From Nectonema munidae (Eukaryota > Nematomorpha > Nectonematoida > Nectonematidae): a DNA stretch of 64,000 nucleotides. Of this stretch, positions 46,646-61,600 are shown in pieces (position 1 is the stretch's first letter; each line of letters starts with the position of its first letter). A program made the position numbers and the translations under genes. Where the stretch lies: NCBI GenBank assembly GCA_030549495.1, contig JAUIRK010001037.1, positions 342,501 to 406,500 on the forward strand. Direction: 5' to 3'. The notes under the pieces are model-generated. The model ran no database searches, was not told the origin of the DNA, and saw nothing but the letters and a program-made list of their open reading frames with translations.

Positions 46646-49600
46646 TTCTCGATCATAGCAAAGCTACTATTTATTTTCTTCATCACTTCACTATACTGCG
46701 CATATGTTTTGCTTACTCGATCATAGCAAAGCTACTATTTATTTTGTTCATCACCTCACTATCCTGCGCGTAGCTTACTCGATCATAGCAATGCTACTAT
46801 CTATTTTCTTCATCACTTTACTATCCTGCGCATATGCTTTGCTTACTTGATCATAGCAAAGCTACTATTTATTTTCTTCATCACTTCACTATCCTGCGCG
46901 TAGCTTACTCGATCATAGCAATGCTACTATTTATTTTCTTCATAACTTCACTATCCTGCGCTTATGCTTTGCTTACTCGATCATAGCAAAGCTACTATTT
47001 ATTTTCTTCATCACTTCACTATCCTGCGCGTAGCTTACTCGATCATAGCAAAGCTACTATTTATTTTCTTCATCACTTCACTATCATGCGCGTAGCTTAC
47101 TCGATAATAGCAAAGCTACTATTTATTTTCTTCATCACTTCACAATCCTGCGCGATTGAGTAAGTTTTGCTTACTCGATCATAGCAAAGCTACTATTTAT
47201 TTTGTTCATCACCTCACTATCCTGCGCGTAGCTTACTCGATCATAGCAATGCTACTATCTATTTTCTTCATCACTTTACTATCCTGCGCATATGCTTTGC
47301 TTACTCGATCATAGCAAAGCTACTATTTATTTTCTTCATCACTTCACTATCCTGCGCGTAGCTTACTCGATCATAGCAAAGCTACTATTTATTTTCTTCA
47401 TAACTTCACTATCCTGCGCTTATGCTTTGCTTACTCGATCATAGCAAAGCTACTATTTATTTTCTTCATCACTTCACTATCCTGCGCGTAGCTTACTCGA
47501 TCATAGCAATGCTACTATCTATTTTCTTCATAACTTCACTATCCTGCGCTTATGCTTTGCTTACTCGATCATAGCAAAGCTACTATTTATTTTCTTCATC
47601 ACTTCACTATCCTGCGTGTAGCTTACTCGATCATAGCAAAGCTACTATTTATTATCTTCATCACTTCACTATCATGCGCGTAGCTTACTCGATCATAGCA
47701 AAACTACTATTTATTTTCTTCATCACTTCACAATCCTGCGCGATCGAGTAAGTTTTGCTTACTCGATCATAGCAAAGCTACTATTTATTTTGTTCATCAC
47801 CTCACTATCCTGCGCGTAGCTTACTCGATCATAGCAATGCTACTATCTATTTTCTTCATCACTTTACTATCCTGCGCATATGCTTTGCTTACTCGATCAT
47901 AGCAAAGCTACTATTTATTTTCTTCATCACTTCACTATCCTGCGCGTAGCTTACTCGATCATAGCAATGCTACTATCTATTTTCTTCATCACTTTACTAT
48001 CCTGCGCATATGCTTTGCTTACTCGATCATAGCAAAGCTACTATTTATTTTCTTCATCACTTCACTATCCTGCGCGTAGCTTACTCGATCATAGCAATGC
48101 TACTATCTATTTTCTTTATCACTTCACTATCCTGCGCATATGCTTTGCTTACTCGATCATAGCAAAGCTACTATTTATTTTCTTCATCACTTCACTATCC
48201 TGCGCGTAGCTTACTCGATCATAGCAATGCTACTATCTATTTTCTTCATCACTTCACTATCCTGCGCATATGCTTTGCTTACTCGATCATAGCAAAGCTA
48301 GTATCTATTTTCTTCATCACTTCACTATCCTGCGCGTAGCTTACTCGATCATAGCAAAGCTGCTATTTATTTTCTTCATCACTTCACTATCCTGCGCGTA
48401 GCTTACTCGATCATAGCAATGCTACTATCTATTTTCTTCATCACTTCACTATCCTGAGCGTAGCTTACTCGATCATAGCAAAGCTACTATTTATTTTCTT
48501 CCTCACTTCACTATACTGCGCATATGTTTTGCTTACTCGATCATAGCAAAGCTACTATTTATTTTCTTCATCACTTCACTATCCTGCGCGTAGCTTACTC
48601 GATCATAGCAATGCTATTATCTATTTTCTTCATCATTTCACTATACTGCGCGTAGCTTACTGGATCATAGCAAAGCTGCTATTTATTTTCTTCAACCTCA
48701 CTATCCTGCGCGTAGCTTACTCGATCATAGCAATGCTACTATCTATTTTCTTCATCACTTCACTATCCTGCGCATATGCTTTGCTTACTGGATCATAGCA
48801 AAGCTACTATTTATTTTCTTCATCACTTCACTATCCTGCGCGTAGCTTACTCGATCATAGCAAAGCTACTATTTATTTTCTTCATCACTTCACTATCCTG
48901 CGCGTAGCTTACTCAATCATAGCAATGCTACTATCTATTTTCTTTATCACTTCACTATCCTGCGCGTAGCTTACTCGATCATAGCAATGATACTATCTAT
49001 TTTCTTCATCACTTCACTATCCTGCGCATATGCTTTGCTTACTCGATCATAGCAAAGCTACTATTTATTTTCTTCATCACTTCACTATCCTGCGCGTAGC
49101 TTACTCGATCATAGCAAAGCTGCTATTTATTTTCTTCATCACTTCACTATCCTGCGCGTAGCTTACTCGATCATAGCAATGCTACTATCTATTTTCTTCA
49201 TCACTTCACTATCCTGCGCGTAGCTTACTCGATCATAGCAAAGCTGCTATTTATTTTCTTCATCACTTCACTATCCTGCGTGTAGCTTACTCGATCATAG
49301 CAATGCTACTATCTATTTTCTTCATCACTTCACTATCCTGCGCGTAGCTTACTCGATGATAGCAAAGGTACTATTTATTTTCTTCATCACTTCACTATCC
49401 TGCGCATATGTTTTGCTTACTCGATCATAGCCAATCTACTATTTATTTTCTTCATCACTTCACTATACTGCGCGTAGCTTACTCGATCATGGCAATGCTA
49501 CTATCTATTTTCTTCATCACTTCACTATCATGCGCGTAGCTTACTCGATCATAGCAAAGCTACTATTTAGTTTCTTCATTACTTCACAATCCTGCGCGAT

Positions 49601-52600
49601 CGAGTAAGTTTTGCTTACTCGATCATAGCAAAGCTACTATTTATTTTCTTCATCACTTCACTATGCTGCGCGTAGCTTACTCGATCATAGCAAAGCTGCT
49701 ATTTATTTTCTTCATCACTTCACAAACATGCGCGTAGCTTACTCGATCATAGTAAAGCTACTATTTATTTTCTTCATCACTTCACTATACTGCGCATATG
49801 TTTTGCTTACTCGATCATAGCAAAGCTGCTATTTATTTTCTTCATCACTTCACTATCCTGCGCGTAGCTTACTCGATCATAGCAATGCTACTATCTATTT
49901 TCTTCATCACTTCATTATCCTGAGCGTAGCTTACTCGATCATAGCAAAGCTACTATTTATTTTCTTCATCACTTCACTATCCTGCGCGTAGCTTACTCGA
50001 TCATAGCAAAGCTGCTATTTATTTTCTTCATCACTTCACTATCCTGCGTGTAGCTTACTCGATCATAGCAATGCTACTATCTATTTTCTTCATCACTTCA
50101 CTATCCTGCGCGTAGCTTACTCGATGATAGCAAAGGTACTATTTATTTTCTTCATCACTTCACTATCCTGCGCATATGTTTTGCTTACTCGATCATAGCA
50201 AAGCTACTATTTATTTTCTTCATCACTTCACTATCCTGCGCGTAGCTTACTCGATCATAGCAAAGCTGCTATTTATTTTCTTCATCACTTCACAAACATG
50301 CGCGTAGCTTACTCGATCATAGTAAAGCTACTATTTATTTTCTTCATCACTTCACTATACTGCGCATATGTTTTGCTTACTCGATCATAGCAAAGCTGCT
50401 ATTTATTTTCTTCATCACTTCACTATCCTGCGCGTAGCTTACTCGATCATAGCAATGCTACTATCTATTTTCTTCATCACTTCATTATCCTGAGCGTAGC
50501 TTTCTCGATCATAGCAAAGCTACTATTTATTTTCTTCATCACTTCACTATCCTGCGCGTAGCTTACTCGATCATAGCAATGCTACTATCTATTTTCTTCA
50601 TCACTTCATTATCCTGAGCGTAGCTTACTCGATCATAGCAAAGCTACTATTTATTTTCTTCATTACTTCACTATACTGTCCGATCGAGTAAGTTTTGCTT
50701 TCTCGATCATAGCAAAGCTACTATTTATTTTCTTCATCACTTCACTATCCTGCACGTAGCTTACTCGATCATAGCAAAGCTACTATTTATTTTCTTCATC
50801 ACTTCACTATCCTGCGCGTAGCTTACTCGATCATAGCAAAGCTACTATTTATTTTCTTCATCACTTCACTATCCTGCGCGTAGCTTACTCGATCATAGCA
50901 AAGCTTATTTATTTTCTTCATCGCTTCACTATCCTGCGCGTAGCTTACTCGATCATAGCAAAGCTACTATTTATTTTCTTCATCACTTCACTATACTGCG
51001 CATATGTTTTGCTTACTCGATCATAGCAAAGCTGCTATTTATTTTCTTCATCACTTCACTATCCTGAGCGTAGCTTACTCGATCATAGCAAAGCTACTAT
51101 TTATTTTCTTCATCACTTCACAATCCTGCGCGATCGAGTAAGTTTTGCTTACTCGATCATAGCAAAGCTACTATTTATTTTCTTCATCACTTCACTATCC
51201 TGCGCGTAGCTTACTCGATCATAGCAAAGCTGCTATTTATTTTCTTCATCACTTCACAATCATGCGCATATGTTTTGCTTACTCGATCATAGCAAAGCTG
51301 CTATTTATTTTCTTCATCACTTCACTATCCTGAGCGTAGCTTACTCGATCATAGCAAAGCTACTATTTATTTTCTTCATCACTTCAACATCCTGCGCGTA
51401 GCTTACTCGATCATAGCAAAGCTACTATTTATTTTCTTCATCACTTCACTATCATGCGCGTAGCTTACTCGATCATAGCAAAGCTACTATTTATTTTTTT
51501 CATCATTTCACTATCCTGCGCGATCGAGTAAGTTTTGCTTACTCGATCATAGCAAAGCTACTATTTATTTTGTTCATCACCTCACTATCCTGCGCGTAGC
51601 TTACTCGATCATAGCAATGCTACTATCAATTTTCTTCATCACTTCACTATCCTGCGCGTAGTTTACTCGATCATAGCAAAGCTATTATTTATTTTCTTCA
51701 TCACTTCACTATCCTGCTCATATGTTTTGCTCACCCGATCATAGCAAAGCTACTATTTATTTTCTTTTACTCGATCATAGCAATGCTACTATCTATTTTC
51801 TTCATCACTTCACTATCCTGCACGTAGCTTACTCGATCAATAGCAAAGCTACTATTTATTTTCTTCATCACTTCACTATCCTGCGCGTAGCTTACTCGAT
51901 CATAGCAAAGCTACTATTTATTTTCTTCATCACTTCACTATACTGCGCATATGTTTTGCTTACTCGATCATAGCAAAGCTACTATTTATTTTCTTCATCA
52001 CTTCACTATCCTGCGCGTAGCTTACTCGATCATAGCAATGCTACTATCTATTTTCTTCATCACTTTACTATCCTGCGCATATGCTTTGCTTACTCGATCA
52101 TAGCAAAGCTACTATTTATTTTCTTCATCACTTCACTATCCTGCGCGTAGCTTACTCGATCATAGCAATGCTACTATCTATTTTCTTTATCACTTCACTA
52201 TCCTGCGCATATGCTTTGCTTACTCGATCATAGCAAAGCTACTATTTATTTTCTTCATCACTTCACTATCCTGCGCGTAGCTTACTCGATCATAGCAATG
52301 CTACTATCTATTTTCTTCATCACTTCACTATCCTGCGCATATGCTTTGCTTACTCGATCATAGCAAAGCTAGTATCTATTTTCTTCATCACTTCACTATC
52401 CTGCGCGTAGCTTACTCGATCATAGCAAAGCTGCTATTTATTTTCTTCATCACTTCACTATCCTGCGCGTAGCTTACTCGATCATAGCAATGCTACTATC
52501 TATTTTCTTCATCACTTCACTATCCTGAGCGTAGCTTACTCGATCATAGCAAAGCTACTATTTATTTTCTTCCTCACTTCACTATACTGCGCATATGTTT

Positions 52601-55600
52601 TGCTTACTCGATCATAGCAAAGCTACTATTTATTTTCTTCATCACTTCACTATCCTGCGCGTAGCTTACTCGATCATAGCAATGCTATTATCTATTTTCT
52701 TCATCATTTCACTATACTGCGCGTAGCTTACTGGATCATAGCAAAGCTGCTATTTATTTTCTTCAACCTCACTATCCTGCGCGTAGCTTACTCGATCATA
52801 GCAATGCTACTATCTATTTTCTTCATCACTTCACTATCCTGCGCATATGCTTTGCTTACTGGATCATAGCAAAGCTACTATTTATTTTCTTCATCACTTC
52901 ACTATCCTGCGCGTAGCTTACTCGATCATAGCAAAGCTACTATTTATTTTCTTCATCACTTCACTATCCTGCGCGTAGCTTACTCAATCATAGCAATGCT
53001 ACTATCTATTTTCTTTATCACTTCACTATCCTGCGCGTAGCTTACTCGATCATAGCAATGATACTATCTATTTTCTTCATCACTTCACTATCCTGCGCAT
53101 ATGCTTTGCTTACTCGATCATAGCAAAGCTACTATTTATTTTCTTCATCACTTCACTATCCTGCGCGTAGCTTACTCGATCATAGCAAAGCGGCTATTTA
53201 TTTTCTTCATCACTTCACAATCATGCGCGTAGCTTACTCGATCATAGCAAGGCTACTATTTATTTTCTTCATCACTTCACTATCCTGCGCGTAGCTTACT
53301 CGATCATAGCAAAGCTACTATTTATTTTCTTCATCACTTCACTATCCTGCGCGTAGCTTACTCGATCATAGCAATGCTACTATCTATTTTCTTCATCACT
53401 TCACTATCCTGCGCGTAGCTTACTCGATGATAGCAAAGGTACTATTTATTTTCTTCATCACTTCACTATCCTGCGCATATGTTTTGCTTACTCGATCATA
53501 GCCAATCTACTATTTATTTTCTTCATCACTTCACTATACTGCGCGTAGCTTACTCGATCATGGCAATGCTACTATCTATTTTCTTCATCACTTCACTATC
53601 CTGCGCGTAGCTTACTCGATCATAGCAAAGCTACTATTTATTTTCTTCATCACTTCACTATCCTGCACGATCGAGTAAGTTTTGCTTACTCGATCATAGC
53701 AAAGCTACTATTTATTTTCTTCATCACTTCACTATCCTGCGCGTAGCTTACTCGATCATAGCAAAGCTGCTATTTATTTTCTTCATCACTTCACTAACAT
53801 GCGCGTAGCTTACTCGATCATAGTAAAGCTACTATTTATTTTCTTCATCACTTCACTATACTGCGCATATGTTTTGCTTACTCGATCATAGCAAAGCTGC
53901 TATTTATTTTCTTCATCACTTCACTATCCTGCGCGTAGCTTACTCGATCATAGCAATGCTACTATCTATTTTCTTCATCACTTCACTATCCTGCGCGTAG
54001 CTTACTCGATCATAGCAAAGCTACTATTTATTTTCTTCATCACTTCACTATCCTGCGCGTAGCTTACTCGATCATAGCAAAGCTACTATTTATTTTCTTC
54101 ATCTCTTCACTACAATGCGCGTATCTTACTCAATCATAGCAATGCTACTATCTATTTTCTTCATCACTTCACTATCCTGCGCGTAGCTTACTCGATCATA
54201 GCAAAGGTACTATTTATTTTCTTCATCACTTCACTATCCTGCGCATATGTTTTGCTTACTCGATCATAGCAAAGCTACTATTTATTTTCTTCATCACTTC
54301 ACTATCCTGCGCGTAGCTTACTCGATCATAGCAAAGCTGCTATTTATTTTCTTCATCACTTCACAAACATGCGCGTAGCTTACTCGATCATAGTAAAGCT
54401 ACTATTTATTTTCTTCATCACTTCACTATACTGCGCATATGTTTTGCTTACTCGATCATAGCAAAGCTGCTATTTATTTTCTTCATCACTTCACTATCCT
54501 GCGCGTAGCTTACTCGATCATAGCAATGCTACTATCTATTTTCTTCATCACTTCACTATCCTGAGCGTAGCTTACTCGATCATAGCAAAGCTACTATTTA
54601 TTTTCTTCATCACTTCACTATCCTGCGCGTAGCTTACTCGATCATAGCAATGCTACTATCTATTTTCTTCATCACTTTACTATCCTGCGCGTAGCTTACT
54701 CGATCATAACAAAGCTACTATTTATTTTCTTCATCACTTCACTATACTGCCCGATCGAGTAAGTTTTGCTTTCTCGATCATAGCAAAGCTACTATTTATT
54801 TTCTTCATCACTTCACTATCCTGCACGTAGCTTACTCGATCATAGCAAAGCTACTATTTATTTTCTTCATCACTTCACTATCCTGCGCGTAGCTTACTCG
54901 ATCATAGCAAAGCTACTATTTATTTTCTTCATCACTTCACTATCCTGCGCGTAGCTTACTCGATCATAGCAAAGCTACTATTTATTTTCTTCATCACTTC
55001 ACTATCCTGCGCGTAGCTTACTCGATCATAGCAAAGCTACTATTTATTTTCTTCATCACTTCACTATACTGCGCATATGTTTTGCTTACTCGATCATAGC
55101 AAAGCTGCTATTTATTTTCTTCATCACTTCACTATCCTGCGCGTAGCTTACTCGATCATAGCAAAGCTACTATTTATTTTCTTCATCACTTCACTATCCT
55201 GCGCGTAGCTTACTCGATCATAGCAAAGCTACTATTTATTTTCTTCATCACTTCACTATCCTGCGCGTAGCTTACTCGATCATAGCAATGATACTATCTA
55301 TTTTCTTCATCACTTAACTATCCTGAGCGTAGCTTACTCGATCATAGCAAAGCTACTATTTATTTTCTTCATCACTTCACTATCCTGGCGCGTAAGTTTT
55401 GCTTACTCGATCATAGCAAAGCTACTATTTATTTTCTTCATCACTTCACTATCCTGCGCGTAGCTTACTCGATCATAGCAAAGCTACTATTTATTTTCTT
55501 CATCACTTCACTATCCTGCGCGTAGCTTACTCGATCATAGCAAAGCTACTATTTATTTTCTTCATCACTTCACTATCCTGCGCGTAGCTTACTCGATCAT

Positions 55601-58600
55601 AGCAAAGCTACTATTTATTTTCTTCATCACTTCACTATCCTGCGCGTAGCTTACTCGATCATAGCAAAGCTACTATTTATTTTCTTCATCACTTCACTAT
55701 ACTGCGCATATGTTTTGCTTACTCGATCATAGCAAAGCTACTATTTATTTTCTTCATCACTTCACTATCCTGCGCGTAGCTTACTCGATCATAGCAAAGC
55801 TACTATTTATTTTCTTCATCACTTCACTATCCTGCGCATAGTAGTTTTGCTTACTCGATCATAGCAAAGCTACTATTTATTTTCTTCATCACTTCACTAT
55901 CCTGCGCGTAGCTTACTCGATCATAGCAAAGCTACTATTTATTTTCTTCATCACTTCACTATCCTGCGCGTAGCTTACTCGATCATAGCAAAGCTACTAT
56001 TTATTTTCTTCATCACTTCACTATCCTGCGGACGAGTAGTTTTGCTTACTCGATCATAGCAAAGCTACTATTTATTTTCTTCATCACTTCACTATCCTGC
56101 GCGTAGCTTACTCGATCATAGCAATGCTACTATCTATTTTCTTCATCACTTCACTATCCTGCGCGTAGTTTACTCGATCATAGCAAAGCTATTATTTATT
56201 TTCTTCATCACTTCACTATCCTGCTCATATGTTTTGCTCACCCGATCATAGCAAAGCTACTATTTATTTTCTTTTACTCGATCATAGCAATGCTACTATT
56301 TATTTTCTTCATCACTTCACTATCCTGCGCGTAGCTTACTCGATCATAGCAAAGCTACTATTTATTTTCTTCATCACTTCACTATCCTGCGCGTAGCTTA
56401 CTCGATCATAGCAAAGCTACTATTTATTTTCTTCATCACTTCACTATACTGCGCATATGTTTTGCTTACTCGATCATAGCAAAGCTACTATTTATTTTCT
56501 TCATCACTTCACTATCCTGCGCGTAGCTTACTCGATCATAGCAAAGCTACTATTTATTTTCTTCATCACTTCACTATCCTGCGCATAGTTTGCTTACTCG
56601 ATCATAGCAAAGCTACTATTTATTTTCTTCATCACTTCACTATCCTGCGCGTAGCTTACTCGATCATAGCAATGCTACTATCTATTTTCTTCATCACTTC
56701 ACTATCCTGCGCGTATGCTTACTCGATCATAGCAAAGCTACTATTTATTTTCTTCATCACTTCACTATCCTGCGCGTAGCTTACTCGATCATAGCATAGC
56801 TACTATTTATTTTCTTCATCACTTCACTATCCTGCGCATATGTTTGCTTACTCGATCATAGCAAAGCTACTATTTATTTTCTTCATCACTTCACTATCCT
56901 GCGCGTAGCTTACTCGATCATAGCAAAGCTACTATTTATTTTCTTCATCACTTCACTATCCTGCGCGTAGCTTACTCGATCATAGCAATGCTACTATTTA
57001 TTTTCTTCATCACTTCACTATCCTGCGCGTAGCTTACTCGATCATAGCAAAGCTACTATTTATTTTCTTCATCACTTCACTATACTGCGCATATGTTTTG
57101 CTTACTCGATCATAGCAAAGCTACTATTTATTTTCTTCATCACTTCACTATCCTGCGCGTAGCTTACTCGATCATAGCAAAGCTACTATCTATTTTCTTC
57201 ATCACTTCACTATCCTGCGCGTAGCTTACTCGATCATAGCAAAGCTACTATTTATTTTCTTCATCACTTCACTATCCTGCGCGTAGCTTACTCGATCATA
57301 GCAAAGCTACTATTTATTTTCTTCATCACTTCACTATCCTGCGCATATGTTTTGCTTACTCGATCATAGCAAAGCTACTATTTATTTTCTTCATCACTTC
57401 ACTATCCTGCGCGTAGCTTACTCGATCATAGCAAAGCTACTATTTATTTTCTTCATCACTTCACTATCCTGCGCGTAGCTTACTCGATCATAGCAATGCT
57501 ACTATTTATTTTCTTCATCACTTCACTATCCTGCGCGTAGCTTACTCGATCATAGCAAAGCTACTATTTATTTTCTTCATCACTTCACTATCCTGCGCAT
57601 ATGTTTGCTTACTCGATCATAGCAAAGCTACTATTTATTTTCTTCATCACTTCACTATCCTGCGCGTAGCTTACTCGATCATAGCAAAGCTACTATTTAT
57701 TTTCTTCATCACTTCACTATCCTGCGCATATGTTTTGCTTACTCGATCATAGCAAAGCTACTATTTATTTTCTTCATCACTTCACTATCCTGCGCGTAGC
57801 TTACTCGATCATAGCAAAGCTACTATTTATTTTCTTCATCACTTCACTATCCTGCGCGTAGCTTACTCGATCATAGCAAAGCTACTATTTATTTTCTTCA
57901 TCACTTCACTATCCTGCGCGTAGCTTACTCGATCATAGCAAAGCTACTATTTATTTTCTTCATCACTTCACTATCCTGCGTGTAGCTTACTCGATCATAG
58001 CAATGCTACTATCTATTTTCTTCATCACTTCACTATCCTGCGCGTAGCTTACTCGATCATAGCAAAGCTACTATTTATTTTCTTCATCACTTCACTATCC
58101 TGCGCATATGTTTTGCTTACTCGATCATAGCAAAGCTACTATTTATTTTCTTCATCACTTCACTATCCTGCGCGTAGCTTACTCGATCATAGCAATGCTA
58201 CTATCTATTTTCTTCATCACTTCACTATCCTGCGCGTAGCTTACTCGATCATAGCAAAGCTACTATTTATTTTCTTCATCACTTCACTATCCTGCACGAT
58301 CGAGTAAGTTTTGCTTACTCGATCATAGCAAAGCTACTATTTATTTTCTTCATCACTTCACTATCCTGCGCGTAGCTTACTCGATCATAGCAAAGCTACT
58401 ATTTATTTTCTTCATCACTTCACTATCCTGCGCGTAGCTTACTCGATCATAGCAAAGCTACTATTTATTTTCTTCATCACTTCACTATACTGCGCATATG
58501 TTTTGCTTACTCGATCATAGCAAAGCTACTATTTATTTTCTTCATCACTTCACTATCCTGCGCGTAGCTTACTCGATCATAGCAAAGCTACTATTTATTT

Positions 58601-61600
58601 TCTTCATCACTTCACTATCCTGCGCGTAGCTTACTCGATCATAGCAAAGCTACTATTTATTTTCTTCATCACTTCACTATCCTGCGCGTAGCTTACTCGA
58701 TCATAGCAAAGCTACTATTTATTTTCTTCATCACTTCACTATCCTGCGCGTAGCTTACTCGATCATAGCAAAGCTACTATTTATTTTCTTCATCACTTCA
58801 CTATCCTGCGCGTAGCTTACTCGATCATAGCAAAGCTACTATTTATTTTCTTCATCACTTCACTATCCTGCGCATATTTTTGCTTACTCGATCATAGCAA
58901 AGCTACTATTTATTTTCTTCATCACTTCACTATCCTGCGCGTAGCTTACTCGATCATAGCAAAGCTACTATTTATTTTCTTCATCACTTCACTATCCTGC
59001 GCGTAGCTTACTCGATCATAGCAAAGCTACTATTTATTTTCTTCATCACTTCACTATACTGCGCATATGTTTTGCTTACTCGATCATAGCAAAGCTACTA
59101 TTTATTTTCTTCATCACTTCACTATCCTGCGCGTAGCTTACTCGATCATAGCAATGCTACTATCTATTTTCTTCATCACTTCACTATCCTGCGCGTAGCT
59201 TACTCGATCATAGCAAAGCTACTATTTATTTTCTTCATCACTTCACTATCCTGCGCGTAGCTTACTCGATCATAGCAAAGCTACTATTTATTTTCTTCAT
59301 CACTTCACTATCCTGCGCGTAGCTTACTCGATCATAGCAAAGCTACTATTTATTTTCTTCATCACTTCACTATACTGCGCGTAGTTTTGCTTACTCGATC
59401 ATAGCAAAGCTACTATTTATTTTCTTCATCACTTCACTATCCTGCGCGTAGCTTACTCGATCATAGCAAAGCTACTATTTATTTTCTTCATCACTTCACT
59501 ATCCTGCGCGTAGCTTACTCGATCATAGCAAAGCTACTATTTATTTTCTTCATCACTTCACTATCCTGCGCGTAGCTTACTCGATCATAGCAAAGCTACT
59601 ATTTATTTTCTTCATCACTTCACTATCCTGCGCGTAGCTTACTCGATCATAGCAAAGCTACTATTTATTTTCTTCATCACTTCACTATCCTGCGCATATG
59701 TTTTGCTTACTCGATCATAGCAAAGCTACTATTTATTTTCTTCATCACTTCACTATCCTGCGCGTAGCTTACTCGATCATAGCAAAGCTACTATTTATTT
59801 TCTTCATCACTTCACTATCCTGCGCTGAGCTTACTCGATCATAGCAAAGCTACTATTTATTTTCTTCATCACTTCACTATCCTGCCCATATGTTTTGCTT
59901 AATCGATCATAGCAAAGCTACTATTTATTTTCTTCATCACTTCACTATCCTGCGCGTAGCTTACTCGATCATAGCAAAGCTACTATTTATTTTCTTCATC
60001 ACTTCACTATCCTGCGCGTAGCTTACTCGATCATAGCAAAGCTACTATTTATTTTCTTCATCACTTCACTATCCTGCGCGTAGCTTACTCGATCATAGCA
60101 AAGCTACTATTTATTTTCTTCATCACTTCACTATACTGCGCATATGTTTTGCTTACTCGATCATAGCAAAGCTACTATTTATTTTCTTCATCACTTCACT
60201 ATCCTGCGCGTAGCTTACTCGATCATAGCAAAGCTACTATTTATTTTCTTCATCACTTCACTATCCTGCGCATATGTTTTGCTTACTCGATCATAGCAAA
60301 GCTACTATTTATTTTCTTCATCACTTCACTATCCTGCGCGTAGCTTACTCGATCATAGCAAAGCTACTATTTATTTTCTTCATCACTTCACTATCCTGCG
60401 CGTATGTTTTGCTTACTCGATCATAGCAAAGCTACTATTTATTTTCTTCATCACTTCACTATCCTGCGCGTAGCTTACTCGATCATAGCAAAGCTACTAT
60501 TTATTTTCTTCATCACTTCTCTATCCTGCGCATATGTTTTGCTTACTCGATCATAGCAAAACTACTATTTATTTTCTTGATCACTTCACTATCCTGCGCG
60601 TAGCTTACTCGATCATAGCAATGCTACTATCTATTTTCTTCATCACTTGACTATCCTGCGCGTAGCTTACTCGATCCTAGCAAAGCTATTATTTATTTTC
60701 TTTATCACTTCACTATCCTGCGCGTAGCTTACTCGATCATAGCAAAGCTACTATTTATTTTCTTCATCACTTCACTATCCTGCGCGTAGCTTACTCGATC
60801 ATAGCAAAGCTACTATTTATTTTCTTCATCACTTCACTATCCTGCGCGTAGCTTACTCGATCATAGCAAAGCTACTATTTATTTTCTTCATCACTTCACT
60901 ATCCTGCGCGTAGCTTACTCGATCATAGCAAAGCTACTATTTATTTTCTTCATCACTTCACTATCCTGCGCATATGTTTTGCTTACTCGATCATAGCAAA
61001 GCTACTATTTATTTTCTTCATCACTTCACTATCCTGCGCGTAGCTTACTCGATCATAGCAAAGCTACTATTTATTTTCTTCATCACTTCACTATCCTGCG
61101 CGTAGCTTACTCGATCATAGCAAAGCTACTATTTATTTTCTTCATCACTTCACTATCCTGCGCGTAGCTTACTCGATCATAGCAAAGCTACTATTTATTT
61201 TCTTCATCACTTCACTATCCTGCGCATATGTTTTGCTTACTCGATCATAGCAAAGCTACTATTTATTTTCTTCATCACTTCACTATCCTGCGCGTAGCTT
61301 ACTCGATCATAGCAAAGCTACTATTTATTTTCTTCATCACTTCACTATCCTGCGCGTAGTTGCTTACTCGATCATAGCAAAGCTACTATTTATTTTCTTC
61401 ATCACTTCACTATCCTGCGCGTAGCTTACTCGATCATAGCAAAGCTACTATTTATTTTCTTCATCACTTCACTATCCTGCGCAGTAAGTTTTGCTTACTC
61501 GATCATAGCAAAGCTACTATTTATTTTCTTCATCACTTCACTATCCTGCGCGTAGCTTACTCGATCATAGCAATGCTACTATTTATTTTCTTCATCACTT

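Noticed and set aside
51722-51973. Small plus-strand frames in the satellite (also 63302-63502)
   Set aside because: Repeat translation; open only because units of certain lengths keep the frame briefly.
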